From the NCBI RefSeq assembly GCF_900323885.1, contig NZ_OOHJ01000011.1, forward strand, positions 186,001 through 250,000: a stretch of 64,000 bases of DNA. The letters are read 5' to 3'. The translations under genes were made by a program, and so were the position numbers. Positions 1-13,121 of this stretch are shown one piece after another (positions within the stretch are counted from its first letter, which is position 1; each line of letters starts with the position of its first letter). The notes beneath the pieces were generated by a model. That model was not told the origin of the DNA, did not search any database, and saw only the letters and a list, made by a program, of their open reading frames with translations. This DNA is from [Actinomadura] parvosata subsp. kistnae. GTDB taxonomy: Bacteria; Actinomycetota; Actinomycetes; Streptosporangiales; Streptosporangiaceae.

Positions 1-1776
1 GGCGGCGGCGAGCAGGTGGACGGCCCCCGCCAGCCGCTGGTCCGTCAGCGGATCGGGCGCGCCGGGCGGGGCCACCACCAGGAACCAGTCCGGCGCGACC
101 GGCGGCCCGAGCAGCAGGAAGGCGCTCACGGCGAGCTGCACCATGACGACCGACCCGAGCAGCACGGCGCGGCCCGTCCGGGAGAGGGGGCGGGGCAGCG
201 GGTCCGCGCCCGCCAGCATCCAGGAGACCACCAGCCCGCCGGTGAGGAACAGCGTCGCGGTGAGCAGGTGCGGCACGTGTTGGAACAGGGCCCACGGCAG
301 CCAGCCGGTGCGGTAGAGCAGCGGGAAAGCGATCATGTACGCGACCGGCAGCACGGCCAGGAGCGCCGGCCGCCGGATCGGGAGCCGCGCGCCGAGGGCG
401 CCGTCCTGCCGGGTGGCGGCCCGCGCGGCGAGCGTGAGCGGCGCGCCGCGGCAGAGCAGCATGGGGGCGATGACGGCGAGCACGGTGAGCTGCAGGGCCT
501 GCGTCGACAGCATCGCCCGCGCGTACGCCCCGACGCCGCCGAGCAGGACCACGCCGAGCAGCGCCAGGCCGGCGCACCACGCGAACGTGCGGGCGGGCGG
601 CCACGCGCCGGCCCTGCGCACCCCGGCGAGGTAGCCGGCCAGCGCCAGGGCCAGCAGCAGGAGGATCATCGGGTCGGGGCGGGCCTCGGTGAGCAGCCCG
701 GTGAGCCGGAACGGCGCCAGGTCGTACTCCAGCAGGCCGTCATGCCCGCCGCCCGGTGCGGGGGGCGGGGTGCGGGACAGGGCGACGGCCAGCGCCATCG
801 CCGCGCCCATGACGATCAGCTCGCCCGCCGCCAGCCGGGTGAAGACGAGCCGCACGCTCCGGTCGGCCGCGCGGGCGACCGTACGGCGGCGGTGCGCCCG
901 GCCGAACAGGGCGAGAACGCCGAGGGCGGCGGTCTTGGCGAGCAGGAGCCAGCCGTACTCGCTGCGCCACAGGTCGGACGGGGCGTTCAGCCGCACCCAC
1001 GCGGCGGCCACCCCGGAGACGGCGACCCCCGCGAAGCAGCACAGGGCGAGCGTGCTGAACCTGGCCAGCACCACCGGCAGGGCGGCGGAGCGGCGGAAGT
1101 GCGCCAGCACCGCGCCCAGCCCGCCCACCCACAGCGACACGGTGACCAGGTGCGTCATCAGGGCGGACAACGCGATGTCGTGATCGGTGGCGGAGGCCGC
1201 GTGCCCGACGTACGTCACGGGCAGCGTCCCGAAGACGGCCAGCACGAGCGGGACGAGCTTCGGCAGCCGGGGCACCCGCGCCGCCACGGCGACCGCCACG
1301 ACCACGGCCAGCACCAGCGGCAGCACCCGCGCCTGGAGGATCGACAGACCGGAGCCGAGCAGCGCGGGATCGGCGAGCAGGTCCGGCACCGGGACCGCGA
1401 TCACGTCCGACACGGTGAACAGGTAGCTCGCCACGATGGTGACCGCCCAGCCGAGCGCCCACCGGCCGGCCGCGCGGGCACACGCGGCCCGCTCCGGCGA
1501 GCCGGGCGGCGCGAGGACGGCCGCGGCGAGCAGCGTCCCGACGGTGGCGACCGCGCACAGGTCGGAGCAGAAGCGGACGAGCGGCAGCCCCCACGCGGTG
1601 AGCGGTCCCGCGTCCGGCAGGCCGGCGATCCTCGGCTCCGCCCCGGCTGCCAGGGCCACCGTCAGCAGCACCAGCCCGGCAGCGATCAGCGCCGCACCCG
1701 CGTAGATCCGCCGGCCACGGCCGTCCCGGAGGGTGGGCCAGGTGATCCGGGGCGGCGCCGGTCCGGTGTCGTGCAT
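1..1776 (-). CDS. CopD/CtaG-type copper and cytochrome oxidase assembly membrane protein (3' end outside window)
   Basis: Reading leftwards from ATG at 1776 the frame stays open to the window edge (592 codons), so the C-terminus is missing. The translation is almost entirely hydrophobic helices: an N-terminal helix near residues 18-40, a CopD-like section with LMTHLVT and LWVGG, then a section with LFQHVPHLLTA and SWMLAG typical of the CtaG (caa3 assembly) family. CopD-CtaG fusions in actinomycetes are usually about 650-700 residues, so only the last helix or two should be lost. The family is linked to copper uptake and delivery to cytochrome oxidase; the role here is inferred from family only. 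The start is the first in-frame ATG after the end of the neighbouring gene, which is transcribed in the same direction. Confidence 0.8.
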   Translation of the reverse strand, partial: MHDTGPAPPRITWPTLRDGRGRRIYAGAALIAAGLVLLTVALAAGAEPRIAGLPDAGPLTAWGLPLVRFCSDLCAVATVGTLLAAAVLAPPGSPERAACARAAGRWALGWAVTIVASYLFTVSDVIAVPVPDLLADPALLGSGLSILQARVLPLVLAVVVAVAVAARVPRLPKLVPLVLAVFGTLPVTYVGHAASATDHDIALSALMTHLVTVSLWVGGLGAVLAHFRRSAALPVVLARFSTLALCCFAGVAVSGVAAAWVRLNAPSDLWRSEYGWLLLAKTAALGVLALFGRAHRRRTVARAADRSVRLVFTRLAAGELIVMGAAMALAVALSRTPPPAPGGGHDGLLEYDLAPFRLTGLLTEARPDPMILLLLALALAGYLAGVRRAGAWPPARTFAWCAGLALLGVVLLGGVGAYARAMLSTQALQLTVLAVIAPMLLCRGAPLTLAARAATRQDGALGARLPIRRPALLAVLPVAYMIAFPLLYRTGWLPWALFQHVPHLLTATLFLTGGLVVSWMLAGADPLPRPLSRTGRAVLLGSVVMVQLAVSAFLLLGPPVAPDWFLVVAPPGAPDPLTDQRLAGAVHLLAAA

Positions 1777-1839
1777 CGGATGAGCCCTCCCGTCCCGCTC
1801 CACGCGTACCGGGAGATACGCGGCACGGTACGGACCCGT

Positions 1840-3462
1840 TCAGCCCCGGGCGAGGATCCGGCTCAGGGCCGTCCGGAACTCGGGTTCCGGCCGGTCCCCC
1901 GCGGCGGTGGAGCGCCAGGCGACGAACCCGTCCGGGCGGACCAGGGTCATGCCGGTGCTCGTGAGGCCGTAGCTGTCCAGGAACCGCTCCTCGGGGTCCT
2001 CCAGGCCGGCGCCGATGGTGTGGACGTCCAGCTCGACGCCCAGTGACGCCGCCGCCGTCCTGGCCGCCGCGGCCCATTCGCCGCCGTCCGGGGCGACCAG
2101 GGCGACGAACGCGCCCGTGAACAGGTCGAGCGTGGAGATCCGCGTCCCCTCCCGGTCCAGCCAGACGTGCGGCGCGCGCAGGCCGGGCCGCCCGCTGGGC
2201 TTGCGAGGGTCCTCGATCGGCTCGCTGGAGGTGTGCGGCTCCGTGTGGACGGCCGGGGAGTCGTACCGGTAGCCGAAGATCATGGCGAGGTCGTCGACCG
2301 CCGTGAGGTCGTCCGCGGTCCCCTCGTGGCGGGCCTGCAACAGCCGCATGGTCTGGCCCAGGGTGATCTCCGCGACCGGGCGGCGCTCCTGCTCGTACGT
2401 GTCCAGCAGCGCGGGCCCGGCCTGGCCCTTGAGGACGGCGGCGAGCTTCCAGGCCAGGTTGTGCGCGTCCGCGATGCCGGTGCTGGCGCCGTAGGACCCG
2501 GTCGGGGGGAAGACGTGGGCCGCGTCGCCGGCGAAGAACACCCGGCCGGCCCGGTAGCCGCGGGCCACGGCCGCGCCGAGCCTGACGTCCATCGGCTTCG
2601 GGCTCCAGCCGTCGGCGGGGGGCACCAGCGTGAGGTCGAGGTCGGGGATCCCGACGGCGCGCCGGACCAGGTCGGCGCAGTGCCGCTCGGTGAACTCCTC
2701 GATGCCGCGGCCCTGCTCCGGCTGGTAGGGCACGCCCAGCATCCACCGGCCCGGCCGCCTTAACGGCGCCAGGACCGTGCCGGCCACCGGCTGGTCGAAG
2801 TAGGCGAGCAGGAACTCGCGCCCGCGCAGCGCGTCGCCGAGGTCGGCGTCGAACAGGAAGTGGGCGGCGTGGCCGAGGACGCCGGGGCCGTCGGCGCCGA
2901 TGCCGAGGCGGGTGCGCAGGTCGGCGCGGTTGCCGTCGGCGGCGATGACGTAGTCGGCGTGGATGCGGTATTCGGTGCCGTCGCGGACGTCGCGGACGAC
3001 GGCCCGCACGCCGTCGCCGGTCGCGTCGAGGTCGGTCAGCTCGGTGCTGAACCGCACGTCGGCGCCGCTGCGCTCGGCGGCGGCGCGCACGACGAGCTCC
3101 AGCTCGTCCTGGTCCACCATGCCCCAGTCGGCCGGGCTGAGCGAGGCGGGCGGGCGCAGGTGGGCGATCGCGTCGATGCGGAAGCGCTCGGGGCCGGTCA
3201 GGGTGTCGGCGCCGATCATCTCGGGCTTGTCCGCCAGGAGCGAGGAGCGGGCGCGGATCTCCTCTTCCAGGCCGAGCGCCCGGTAGATCTCCATCGTGCG
3301 GGGGTTGAAGGCCCGTGCCTGCGGCATGATCGCCGTGGACGGGTGCCGCTCGACCAGGGTCGGGCGCAGGCCGAGGCGGGCGAGGAACAGCGCCGCGGAC
3401 AGGCCGGTGATCCCTCCTCCCACGATGAGGACTGCGGTGGTGTGGTCGCGTGGTGACGTCAT
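1840..3462 (-). CDS. FAD-dependent aromatic-ring monooxygenase (class A flavoprotein)
   Basis: A 540-residue protein of the PHBH/RdmE-like class, which hydroxylates aromatic or polyketide substrates with NAD(P)H and oxygen. Visible motifs are the N-terminal Rossmann motif VGGGITGL near residues 13-20, the DG motif AADGNR near 176, and the second FAD motif FFAGDAAHVFPPTG near 305, followed by the thioredoxin-like C-terminal extension usual for this length. The start is ATG 3462 because GAGGAG lies just upstream; longer in-frame starts run through the promoter. It is divergent from the TetR gene at 3608, and a perfect palindrome lies between them, so TetR control triggered by an aromatic ligand is likely. 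The substrate is not known. Confidence 0.87.
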   Translation of the reverse strand: MTSPRDHTTAVLIVGGGITGLSAALFLARLGLRPTLVERHPSTAIMPQARAFNPRTMEIYRALGLEEEIRARSSLLADKPEMIGADTLTGPERFRIDAIAHLRPPASLSPADWGMVDQDELELVVRAAAERSGADVRFSTELTDLDATGDGVRAVVRDVRDGTEYRIHADYVIAADGNRADLRTRLGIGADGPGVLGHAAHFLFDADLGDALRGREFLLAYFDQPVAGTVLAPLRRPGRWMLGVPYQPEQGRGIEEFTERHCADLVRRAVGIPDLDLTLVPPADGWSPKPMDVRLGAAVARGYRAGRVFFAGDAAHVFPPTGSYGASTGIADAHNLAWKLAAVLKGQAGPALLDTYEQERRPVAEITLGQTMRLLQARHEGTADDLTAVDDLAMIFGYRYDSPAVHTEPHTSSEPIEDPRKPSGRPGLRAPHVWLDREGTRISTLDLFTGAFVALVAPDGGEWAAAARTAAASLGVELDVHTIGAGLEDPEERFLDSYGLTSTGMTLVRPDGFVAWRSTAAGDRPEPEFRTALSRILARG

Positions 3463-3542
3463 GGCCGTCGATCTCCTCTGGTCGTGTCCTGTGCCGGGCG
3501 TGCCGGCTTCCAGGAACACAATCAATCACATCGCCTACTGTG

Positions 3543-3558
3543 TCAAGTAGTCACTTGA
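3543..3558. promoter_or_regulatory. Palindromic operator between monooxygenase and TetR genes
   Basis: TCAAGT-AGTC-ACTTGA is a perfect inverted repeat (6-bp arms, 4-bp spacer) in the 145-bp divergent intergenic region. A further ACTTGA half-site is at 3574-3579. The region is much more A/T-rich than its surroundings. Binding by the adjacent TetR protein is inferred from position and symmetry. Confidence 0.6.
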
Positions 3559-3607
3559 TTGAGGAGAGAGGCTACTTGAAATTGCCGAGTACGGCTATGA
3601 TCGGGCT

Positions 3608-4240
3608 GTGTCGACGTCGAAACCGCGCCGCTCCCCCAAGCCGCAGGAGCGCCAGCGCGACCCGGAGCGCACCCGCAAGCTCATCCTCGACGCGGCGGAG
3701 GCCGAGTTCGCGGCCCACGGCTTCGCCGGCGCCCGCACCGGCGCGATCGCCGCCCAGGCCGGGGTCAACCAGCAGCTGATCTGGTACTACTTCGACGGCA
3801 AGGAGGGCCTGTACCGGGCCATCGCGGAGCGCTGGCAGGAGCGCGAGAACGACCTGGTCACCCAGGACCTGCCCATGACGGAGCAGATCCGCCGCTACGC
3901 GCTGGAGGCGCTGCACAACCCGAACGGCGTCCGCCTGCTCGCCTGGGGCGGACTGGAGTACGACGGGCCCGGCGACGACCTCGACCAGGAGCGCCGCTCG
4001 GATCGGCTGAGCGGGTTCGCCGAGCGGCTGCGCGCGCGGCAGGAAGCGGGCGACCTGCCCGCCGAGCTGGACCCGGCCTGCCTGACGGTCATGCTCATGG
4101 CCGCCGCGATGGCCACCGTCAGCCTGCCGCACGTCGTCGCGGGCGTCTGCGGCACCGACCCGCGCGACCCGGAGTTCGTGCGCCACTACGCCGACCAGGT
4201 CGCCCTCGTCGCGGGGCTCCTGGGCCTCGACTCTCCCTAG
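3608..4240 (+). CDS. TetR/AcrR family transcriptional regulator
   Basis: A 210-residue protein with a basic N-terminus followed by the TetR HTH (about residues 20-65: KLILDAAEAEFAAHGF, then AIAAQAGVNQQLIWYYF with the conserved YYF end of the recognition helix). The remainder is the helical ligand-binding domain of normal length. GTG 3608 is the only start that keeps the full HTH and leaves the operator at 3543-3558 upstream. The Shine-Dalgarno sequence is weak. It probably represses the divergent flavin monooxygenase and itself, and is followed by a strong hairpin terminator. Confidence 0.88.
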   Translation: MSTSKPRRSPKPQERQRDPERTRKLILDAAEAEFAAHGFAGARTGAIAAQAGVNQQLIWYYFDGKEGLYRAIAERWQERENDLVTQDLPMTEQIRRYALEALHNPNGVRLLAWGGLEYDGPGDDLDQERRSDRLSGFAERLRARQEAGDLPAELDPACLTVMLMAAAMATVSLPHVVAGVCGTDPRDPEFVRHYADQVALVAGLLGLDSP

Positions 4241-4246
4241 AGGCAC

Positions 4247-4275
4247 GGGCGGCCGGGGTCGTGTCCCGGCCGCCC
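4247..4275 (+). terminator. Hairpin terminator after the TetR gene
   Basis: GGGCGGCCGGG pairs perfectly with CCCGGCCGCCC across a 7-nt loop, starting 7 bp after the TetR stop. There is no U-run, as is common in high-GC actinomycetes. It lies between convergent genes and could serve both. Confidence 0.65.
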
Positions 4276-4308
4276 GGCGCCTCACCTCGGCCGTGCGGGC
4301 GTCCCGGG

Positions 4309-4650
4309 TCAGCCCGGGTTGCCGCCCCCGAAGGCGAGGTCGGCGTCGGTGAAGATCGGGTGCGGCGGGTTGACGTCCGCCTCACCGCCGCCAGCGTCGC
4401 AGCGCCGGTCGGGGTCGAACATGAGGTACGTCCCCGACGAGCAGGCCGTCGCCGGCTCGGCGTCCCCGCCGATCACGACGCTCCCGCTCAGGTTGGCCCC
4501 GCCCTGCGCCAGGGCGTTGTTCTTGACCACGGCGTTGCCGGTCACGGTGGCGCCGCTGTTGACCCACGCCAGGTCCTCGATGCGGGCGTTGCCGCCGACC
4601 GTGCTGTTGCCGTGGACGGCGGCGCGGGGGCCGGCGACCCTACACGCCAT
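4309..4650 (-). CDS. C-terminal hexapeptide-repeat fragment of the neighbouring secreted metalloprotease
   Basis: A 113-residue frame whose content reads as the tail of the preceding gene, not as a separate protein. It has beta-helix-like hexapeptide repeats (AAVHGNSTVGGNARIEDLAW, GATVTGNAVVKNN), then a cysteine pair (ATACSSG and RRCDAGG) and an acidic end. Secreted Svx/AvrXca-like proteases of this type often carry such a tail. Its ATG at 4650 overlaps the stop of the upstream frame by 11 bases and has GAGGAG just before it, so reinitiation cannot be excluded. A 1-nt insertion or 2-nt loss near 4640-4650 is the simplest explanation. Confidence 0.55.
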   Translation of the reverse strand: MACRVAGPRAAVHGNSTVGGNARIEDLAWVNSGATVTGNAVVKNNALAQGGANLSGSVVIGGDAEPATACSSGTYLMFDPDRRCDAGGGEADVNPPHPIFTDADLAFGGGNPG

Positions 4651-5899
4651 ACCGGCTCCTCAGGTGGCGCCACCAGTCGCGGAACATCCACGCGTCGAAC
4701 TCCGTGATCTGGGTCGCGCTGCCCGCCTTCATCAGGAAGCCGCCCACGCCGGTCGGCGTCCAGTCGTAGAAGTCGTCCAGACCGAACGAATGGCCCATCT
4801 CGTGCAGCAGGATGTGCACGTTGTCGGCGTTGAGGTTCGACATGAAGTACTCGCTGCCGATCCGCTGCCCCCAGTCGCCGCCGGCGCCGCCGCCGAACCC
4901 GCTGGTCAGCCAGAGCGACATGTCGTAGTGGTGCGACGCGCCGCCCGGGCAGTTCGGGTAGTTGCCGCTCTGGTTGAAGAAGCGGCCGCACGGCTCCGCG
5001 CACTGGGGCGCGTTCTCGCGGATGTCGTTGACGTAGACGTCCACGGAGTTGTCGCTCCACTGGAGCTGCGCGCGGTCGCGCACGGCCCAGCCGACGACCT
5101 TCACCGGCACGGTGCTGTACGGCCAGCCGTTGTGCCCCACCATGACGTCCATCCACTTCTTGAACTGGCGGGCGAGCTGGGCGTGGATCTGGTCGCGCTG
5201 GGCCGCGGTCACGGTCGCGCTGGAGTCCCAGCGGACGCAGTAGTTGATCGAGCCCCGGTTGGCCATGACCTGGTCCCAGCCGTAGTTGCGGAACCCGTAC
5301 AGGTTGGGGTAGGTGCTCTCGACGTGCTGCCACACCTCGTTCAGCGGGGTGACGAGGTTGCCGGGCGGGTTCCAGCCGCCGGTCTGCGGGGCGCCCTCGC
5401 CGATGGCCTTGACCTCCAGCAGGCCCACCGAGCCCTGGCCGCTCTGCATCAGCACGCGCAGCCGGGTCGTGGAGACGGCGGCGAAGGTGACGGTGTTGTA
5501 GGTGTCGGTCGCGGTCGCGTACGTGCCGGGGATGTCGGCGTACGCGCTGCCGGTCCAGCGCTGCAGCTTCCACGAGGCCGGGACGCGCACGCCGCCGTTG
5601 TCGTCGAAGAAGTAGACCTGGGCCGAGGTGAGCGTCTGCGCCTGCGGCCAGGTCAGCAGCGCCCACTGCTCGCCGGTGTTGGGCCAGGTGCCCCAGCGGC
5701 GGTTGACGGTGTCGTTCGAGCTCGGCGGGTCGATGCCGTCGTTGATCGCCGCGACGCTCTCCCACGGCGAGGTATAGGACGCGGACGGGCTCGCCGAGGG
5801 GGCGAGGTTGACGGGGGCGGCCGACGCGGGCGCGGCGGGGATAAGGAACGTGCCCGCCGCCACGAGCCCGGCCAGGATCACGGACGTTAATCGTCTCAC
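4640..5899 (-). CDS. Secreted zinc metalloprotease, Svx/AvrXca-like, with N-terminal carbohydrate-binding-like domain
   Basis: A 419-residue exported protein. A Sec signal peptide ends in PAAPASA near residue 28, a discoidin/F5-8C-like beta-sandwich follows (about residues 30-170), then a protease domain with the zinc motif HEMGHSFGLDD near residue 366 (HExxHxxGxxD type). The domain order resembles Svx/AvrXca extracellular proteins, which target extracellular or plant-associated material. The start is GTG 5899, preceded by GGAGG at good spacing. The frame stops at RSRYGV, and a hexapeptide-repeat tail continues in another frame (4309-4650), so the protein is probably interrupted here. A 14-bp palindrome sits directly upstream. 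Confidence 0.8.
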   Translation of the reverse strand: MRRLTSVILAGLVAAGTFLIPAAPASAAPVNLAPSASPSASYTSPWESVAAINDGIDPPSSNDTVNRRWGTWPNTGEQWALLTWPQAQTLTSAQVYFFDDNGGVRVPASWKLQRWTGSAYADIPGTYATATDTYNTVTFAAVSTTRLRVLMQSGQGSVGLLEVKAIGEGAPQTGGWNPPGNLVTPLNEVWQHVESTYPNLYGFRNYGWDQVMANRGSINYCVRWDSSATVTAAQRDQIHAQLARQFKKWMDVMVGHNGWPYSTVPVKVVGWAVRDRAQLQWSDNSVDVYVNDIRENAPQCAEPCGRFFNQSGNYPNCPGGASHHYDMSLWLTSGFGGGAGGDWGQRIGSEYFMSNLNADNVHILLHEMGHSFGLDDFYDWTPTGVGGFLMKAGSATQITEFDAWMFRDWWRHLRSRYGV

Positions 5900-5910
5900 T
5901 GGAGCCTCCT

Positions 5911-5924
5911 TGTTAGCGTTAACA
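5911..5924. promoter_or_regulatory. LacI-type operator-like palindrome upstream of the metalloprotease
   Basis: TGTTA-GCGT-TAACA has perfect 5-bp arms and resembles the TGTTAACGTTAACA class of operators bound by LacI-family sugar regulators. It begins 12 bp before the GTG start and overlaps the ribosome-binding region. No LacI gene is in the window, so the regulator would act in trans. Confidence 0.45.
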
Positions 5925-6127
5925 CCTCTAGCGCGCCAAGTGCTATGTCACACACTTGTGGTGGGGAGAGTGTTGGGGCCGCCGCGCCCCCCGTCAAGAC
6001 CCCGTCAGAAGATTTGTCAGCGACCTGTACGCCGCCGCGAACGGCCGCTGAAAGTTACACGCGGCCCGGGGCCGGCGGCGCTCGCGGAGGCGTCCGCTGG
6101 CGCCGCCGGCCCCGAGCCGCGGCGCCG

Positions 6128-7621
6128 CTAGCTCGTGACGGTGACGACCTGGAAGGTGGTGGCGGCCGGGGTGCCGTTGCACAGCACGGCCTGGCCGGTG
6201 GAGATCATCGTGGTCGAGCAGCCCTCGTTGTCGGTGACGGCCAGGATGGCGCGGAACGTCCCGGCGCGCGGGTAGCGGTGGGTGGTGCGGGCGCCGGTGG
6301 TGGTGAGGGTGGTGCCGTCGCCGAAGTCCCAGCGGTAGCGGGTGACGCGGCCGTCGGGGTCGGCCGAGGCGGACGCGTCGAAGACGACCGAGCGGCCGTC
6401 GCGGCGGGCGGTGAAGGCGGCGCGGGGGCCCTGGTCGGGCAGGACGGCGGCCGAGCCGTAGGCGGGCTCGCTGCCGCCGGTCGCGAAGGGCGAGCCGGGC
6501 AACGGCCGCATCGTCCCGGCGGGGCCGAGGCCGAACGCGCTGAGGCCGCCGTTCGGGCCCTCGGTGACGCCGGGCAGGTCGGTGGAGGCGTACAGGAAAC
6601 GCCCGTCCGGCAGCGTGGTGATCCCGACCGGGCCGAACCCGGCCGGCAGCGGCGAGCCCTTCACCTGCGTGAGCGCCCCGTCGGCGCCGACGGAGAAGCC
6701 GGAGACGGCGCCGTCGCCGGGCGGGGTGCCGCCCGCTCCAGGGGCGGGGCTGGCGACGTAGACGAAACGCCCGTCGGGCGCGGAGACGATGCCTTCGGGG
6801 AAGGTCGGCACGTCGTACGGCGAGCGCGGCAGCGCGGCCGGCGTGCCGTCGGAGCCGATCGCGAAACCGTACACCTGGGAGGTGTCGCTGCAGGTCAGGT
6901 AGAGGCGGCGGCCGTCGGGGGTGATCGTCATGGCGCCGCAGAAGCGGCCGAGCCTGATCGGCTGCCTGACCTCGGTGAGGGTGCCGTCGGCCTTGATGGC
7001 GAAGGTGCTGAGCGCGCCGACGGAGTCGAGCCGGTCCGGGCCGGGGTCGCCGTGACCGACGTACAGGAAGCGGCCGTCCGGCGTCACGGCCAGCCCCCGA
7101 GGGTTGGCCACGCTCGTCGCCGTGGGCGAACTGGGCAGCGGGGTGAGCCGGCCGTCCGGAGCGATCGCGAAGCCGGTCACCGACTTGCTGAAGACGTGGG
7201 CGACGTACAGGAAGCGCCCGTCCGGCGTGACGACGATGCCCAAGGGGGTGTCGCCACCGGTCGTGACGGTGCCGTCGGCGCCGGGCAGCGGGGTCAGCAG
7301 GCCGCGCGGCCCGACCGTGTAGGCGGAGATCGTGCCGGGCCCGTCCTCGCCCGCGTTGGCCGCGTACGCCAGCCGGGCGTCCGGCGTGAACGCCATCTGC
7401 CGCACCCCCGGGCCCGCCGCCACCGGATCACCGGTCAGCACCGGCCGCCCGGTGGCCACGTCGACGACGAACCTGGAGATGCTGGTGGATTCGCTGTTGG
7501 TCACGTAGACGGCACGCTCCCCCGCGACCGCCGATCGCGCCGCGGCCCCGGCGGTCGCGGACGGGATCAGCGCCGCCGAGAGCAGCAGGACGGTGAGGGG
7601 GGACAGACGGGCGATACGCAC
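6128..7621 (-). CDS. Secreted seven-bladed beta-propeller (lactonase-like) protein with C-terminal PKD domain
   Basis: A 497-residue exported protein with a signal peptide ([20 protein letters not shown], cleaved after the ATAGAAA region). Next come repeated blades, each with an FTPDxRxxYxAN or [11 protein letters not shown] signature (for example [12 protein letters not shown] and [11 protein letters not shown]), like the YncE/6-phosphogluconolactonase fold. A PKD domain occupies about residues 400-480 ([11 protein letters not shown]). Export makes a cytosolic lactonase role unlikely; a surface binding or scaffold role is possible. The GTG start at 7621 is supported by GGAGGA four bases upstream. 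It is transcribed alone, divergent from the large histidine kinase. Confidence 0.82.
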   Translation of the reverse strand: MRIARLSPLTVLLLSAALIPSATAGAAARSAVAGERAVYVTNSESTSISRFVVDVATGRPVLTGDPVAAGPGVRQMAFTPDARLAYAANAGEDGPGTISAYTVGPRGLLTPLPGADGTVTTGGDTPLGIVVTPDGRFLYVAHVFSKSVTGFAIAPDGRLTPLPSSPTATSVANPRGLAVTPDGRFLYVGHGDPGPDRLDSVGALSTFAIKADGTLTEVRQPIRLGRFCGAMTITPDGRRLYLTCSDTSQVYGFAIGSDGTPAALPRSPYDVPTFPEGIVSAPDGRFVYVASPAPGAGGTPPGDGAVSGFSVGADGALTQVKGSPLPAGFGPVGITTLPDGRFLYASTDLPGVTEGPNGGLSAFGLGPAGTMRPLPGSPFATGGSEPAYGSAAVLPDQGPRAAFTARRDGRSVVFDASASADPDGRVTRYRWDFGDGTTLTTTGARTTHRYPRAGTFRAILAVTDNEGCSTTMISTGQAVLCNGTPAATTFQVVTVTS

Positions 7622-7875
7622 AAGGTCCTCCGGAGAGACATCGTTGCCATGTCACCCGGAAGGGCGTGCCGCCGCGTTCCATCACGTTCCATCGGGTGCC
7701 GCGCGGCCCGCTCAGGACGTCCGGCCAGGTTGCGGCAGGCAGGGAGGCACCTGAAAGATCTAGTACCCTCACAAAACGGTGACGAAGGCACGTACGGGTC
7801 GGCAGGTAGGATCGCCGGCGCCACGCAGGCACGAGGTCGCCGTTCAGTCGGACGGGCAGGACGAGAAGGCGGGAC

Positions 7876-12150
<4,275 letters not shown>

Positions 12151-12233
12151 CCCGCGTTCCGGCCCCGTACCGTCACCAGGCCCCGTCACCCAAGCCTCGT
12201 CACCCAAGCCTCGTCACCAGGCAAGGAGAGCAC

Positions 12234-13121
12234 GTGCACGACCTCCAGCACCCGCCCGCGCCGGACTCCGGCGCGGCCGGTCCCGCGGGGCTCCCGGACG
12301 CGGGCACGAACGTCGGCCGCCTGGCGGCCACCATCGAACGGCTGCGCGAGGCGGTGCGCGAGGCCCAGCACGCGGCCGAGGGCCGGGCGCTGATCGAGGT
12401 GGCCAAGGGCATCCTGATCGAACGGCTCGGCTGCGGCCTGACCGAGGCGGCGCGGCAGATCGCGACGCTGGCCGAGCAGGCGGGCGTCTCCCCCATCGAG
12501 ATGTCGGCCGACATCATCAACCACGCCGCCAGGGACCGCATCAGCGAGACGGCCCGCGAGTTCCTGAACGCGGCCCGCTCCCGCGAGGCCGCCCCGACCG
12601 GCGGCGACTCCGGCGTGGCGGTGCGCATGCGCAGCGCCGAGAACGGCATGCTGCAGGCCGGCGACGCGCAGGCGGTCGCCGAGTCGCTGCTCCAGCACGC
12701 GCTGACCCCGCTCGGCGCCACCGCCGTCGCCGTCTGGGCGGCCGGCCACGACGCCTCGCTCGCGCTGGCCGGGTACGCCGGCTTCAACGAGGCCGAGGCC
12801 GCCCGCTGGCGTTACGTGCCGCCCGGCGTGGCCACCCCCGCCCGGCAGGCGCTCACCGAGCGCAAGGCGATCTGGCTGCGCGCGCTGTCGGACGTCGGCC
12901 TGCCCTCGATCGGCTGGCACGCCACCCCCGACGGGGGCCGCGCGTCGGTGCCCGCCGGCACCGGCGGCCGCGTGCTGGGCGTGCTGGAGATCAGCTGGCC
13001 GGAGCCGCTGGAGCCGCCGCCGCCCCAGATCGTCAAGCAGATCGAGGCGCTGGCCGAGCTGTGCGCGCACACGCTGGAGCGGCCCGCCGGCCCGCCCGCC
13101 GCGGCCCGCCGTCGGAGCTGA
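12234..13121 (+). CDS. ANTAR-GAF protein, probable N-terminal half of an ANTAR-GAF-PAS-SpoIIE phosphatase
   Basis: A 295-residue frame from GTG 12234 (AAGGAGAG upstream). Residues about 28-100 form an ANTAR domain (RLREAVREAQHAAEGRALIE, AKGILIERLGCGLTEAARQI), an RNA-binding antiterminator fold. A GAF domain covers about 145-280 (AVAVWAAGHDASLALAGYAG, then GGRVLGVLEISWPEP). It stops in a basic run (AAARRRS), and the next frame resumes with SELTDLADVLPDAAM. In several actinomycetes these two halves belong to one protein, and one extra C near 13109 would join them here. It follows the hybrid kinase by 84 bp, a stretch that holds a short direct repeat of CAAGCCTCGTCACC, and is probably co-transcribed with it. 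Confidence 0.75.
   Translation: MHDLQHPPAPDSGAAGPAGLPDAGTNVGRLAATIERLREAVREAQHAAEGRALIEVAKGILIERLGCGLTEAARQIATLAEQAGVSPIEMSADIINHAARDRISETAREFLNAARSREAAPTGGDSGVAVRMRSAENGMLQAGDAQAVAESLLQHALTPLGATAVAVWAAGHDASLALAGYAGFNEAEAARWRYVPPGVATPARQALTERKAIWLRALSDVGLPSIGWHATPDGGRASVPAGTGGRVLGVLEISWPEPLEPPPPQIVKQIEALAELCAHTLERPAGPPAAARRRS

Noticed and set aside
16..2046. A 676-codon plus-strand frame at the left edge
   Set aside because: Arg/Gly/Gln/Pro-rich antisense shadow of the CopD/CtaG and monooxygenase genes.
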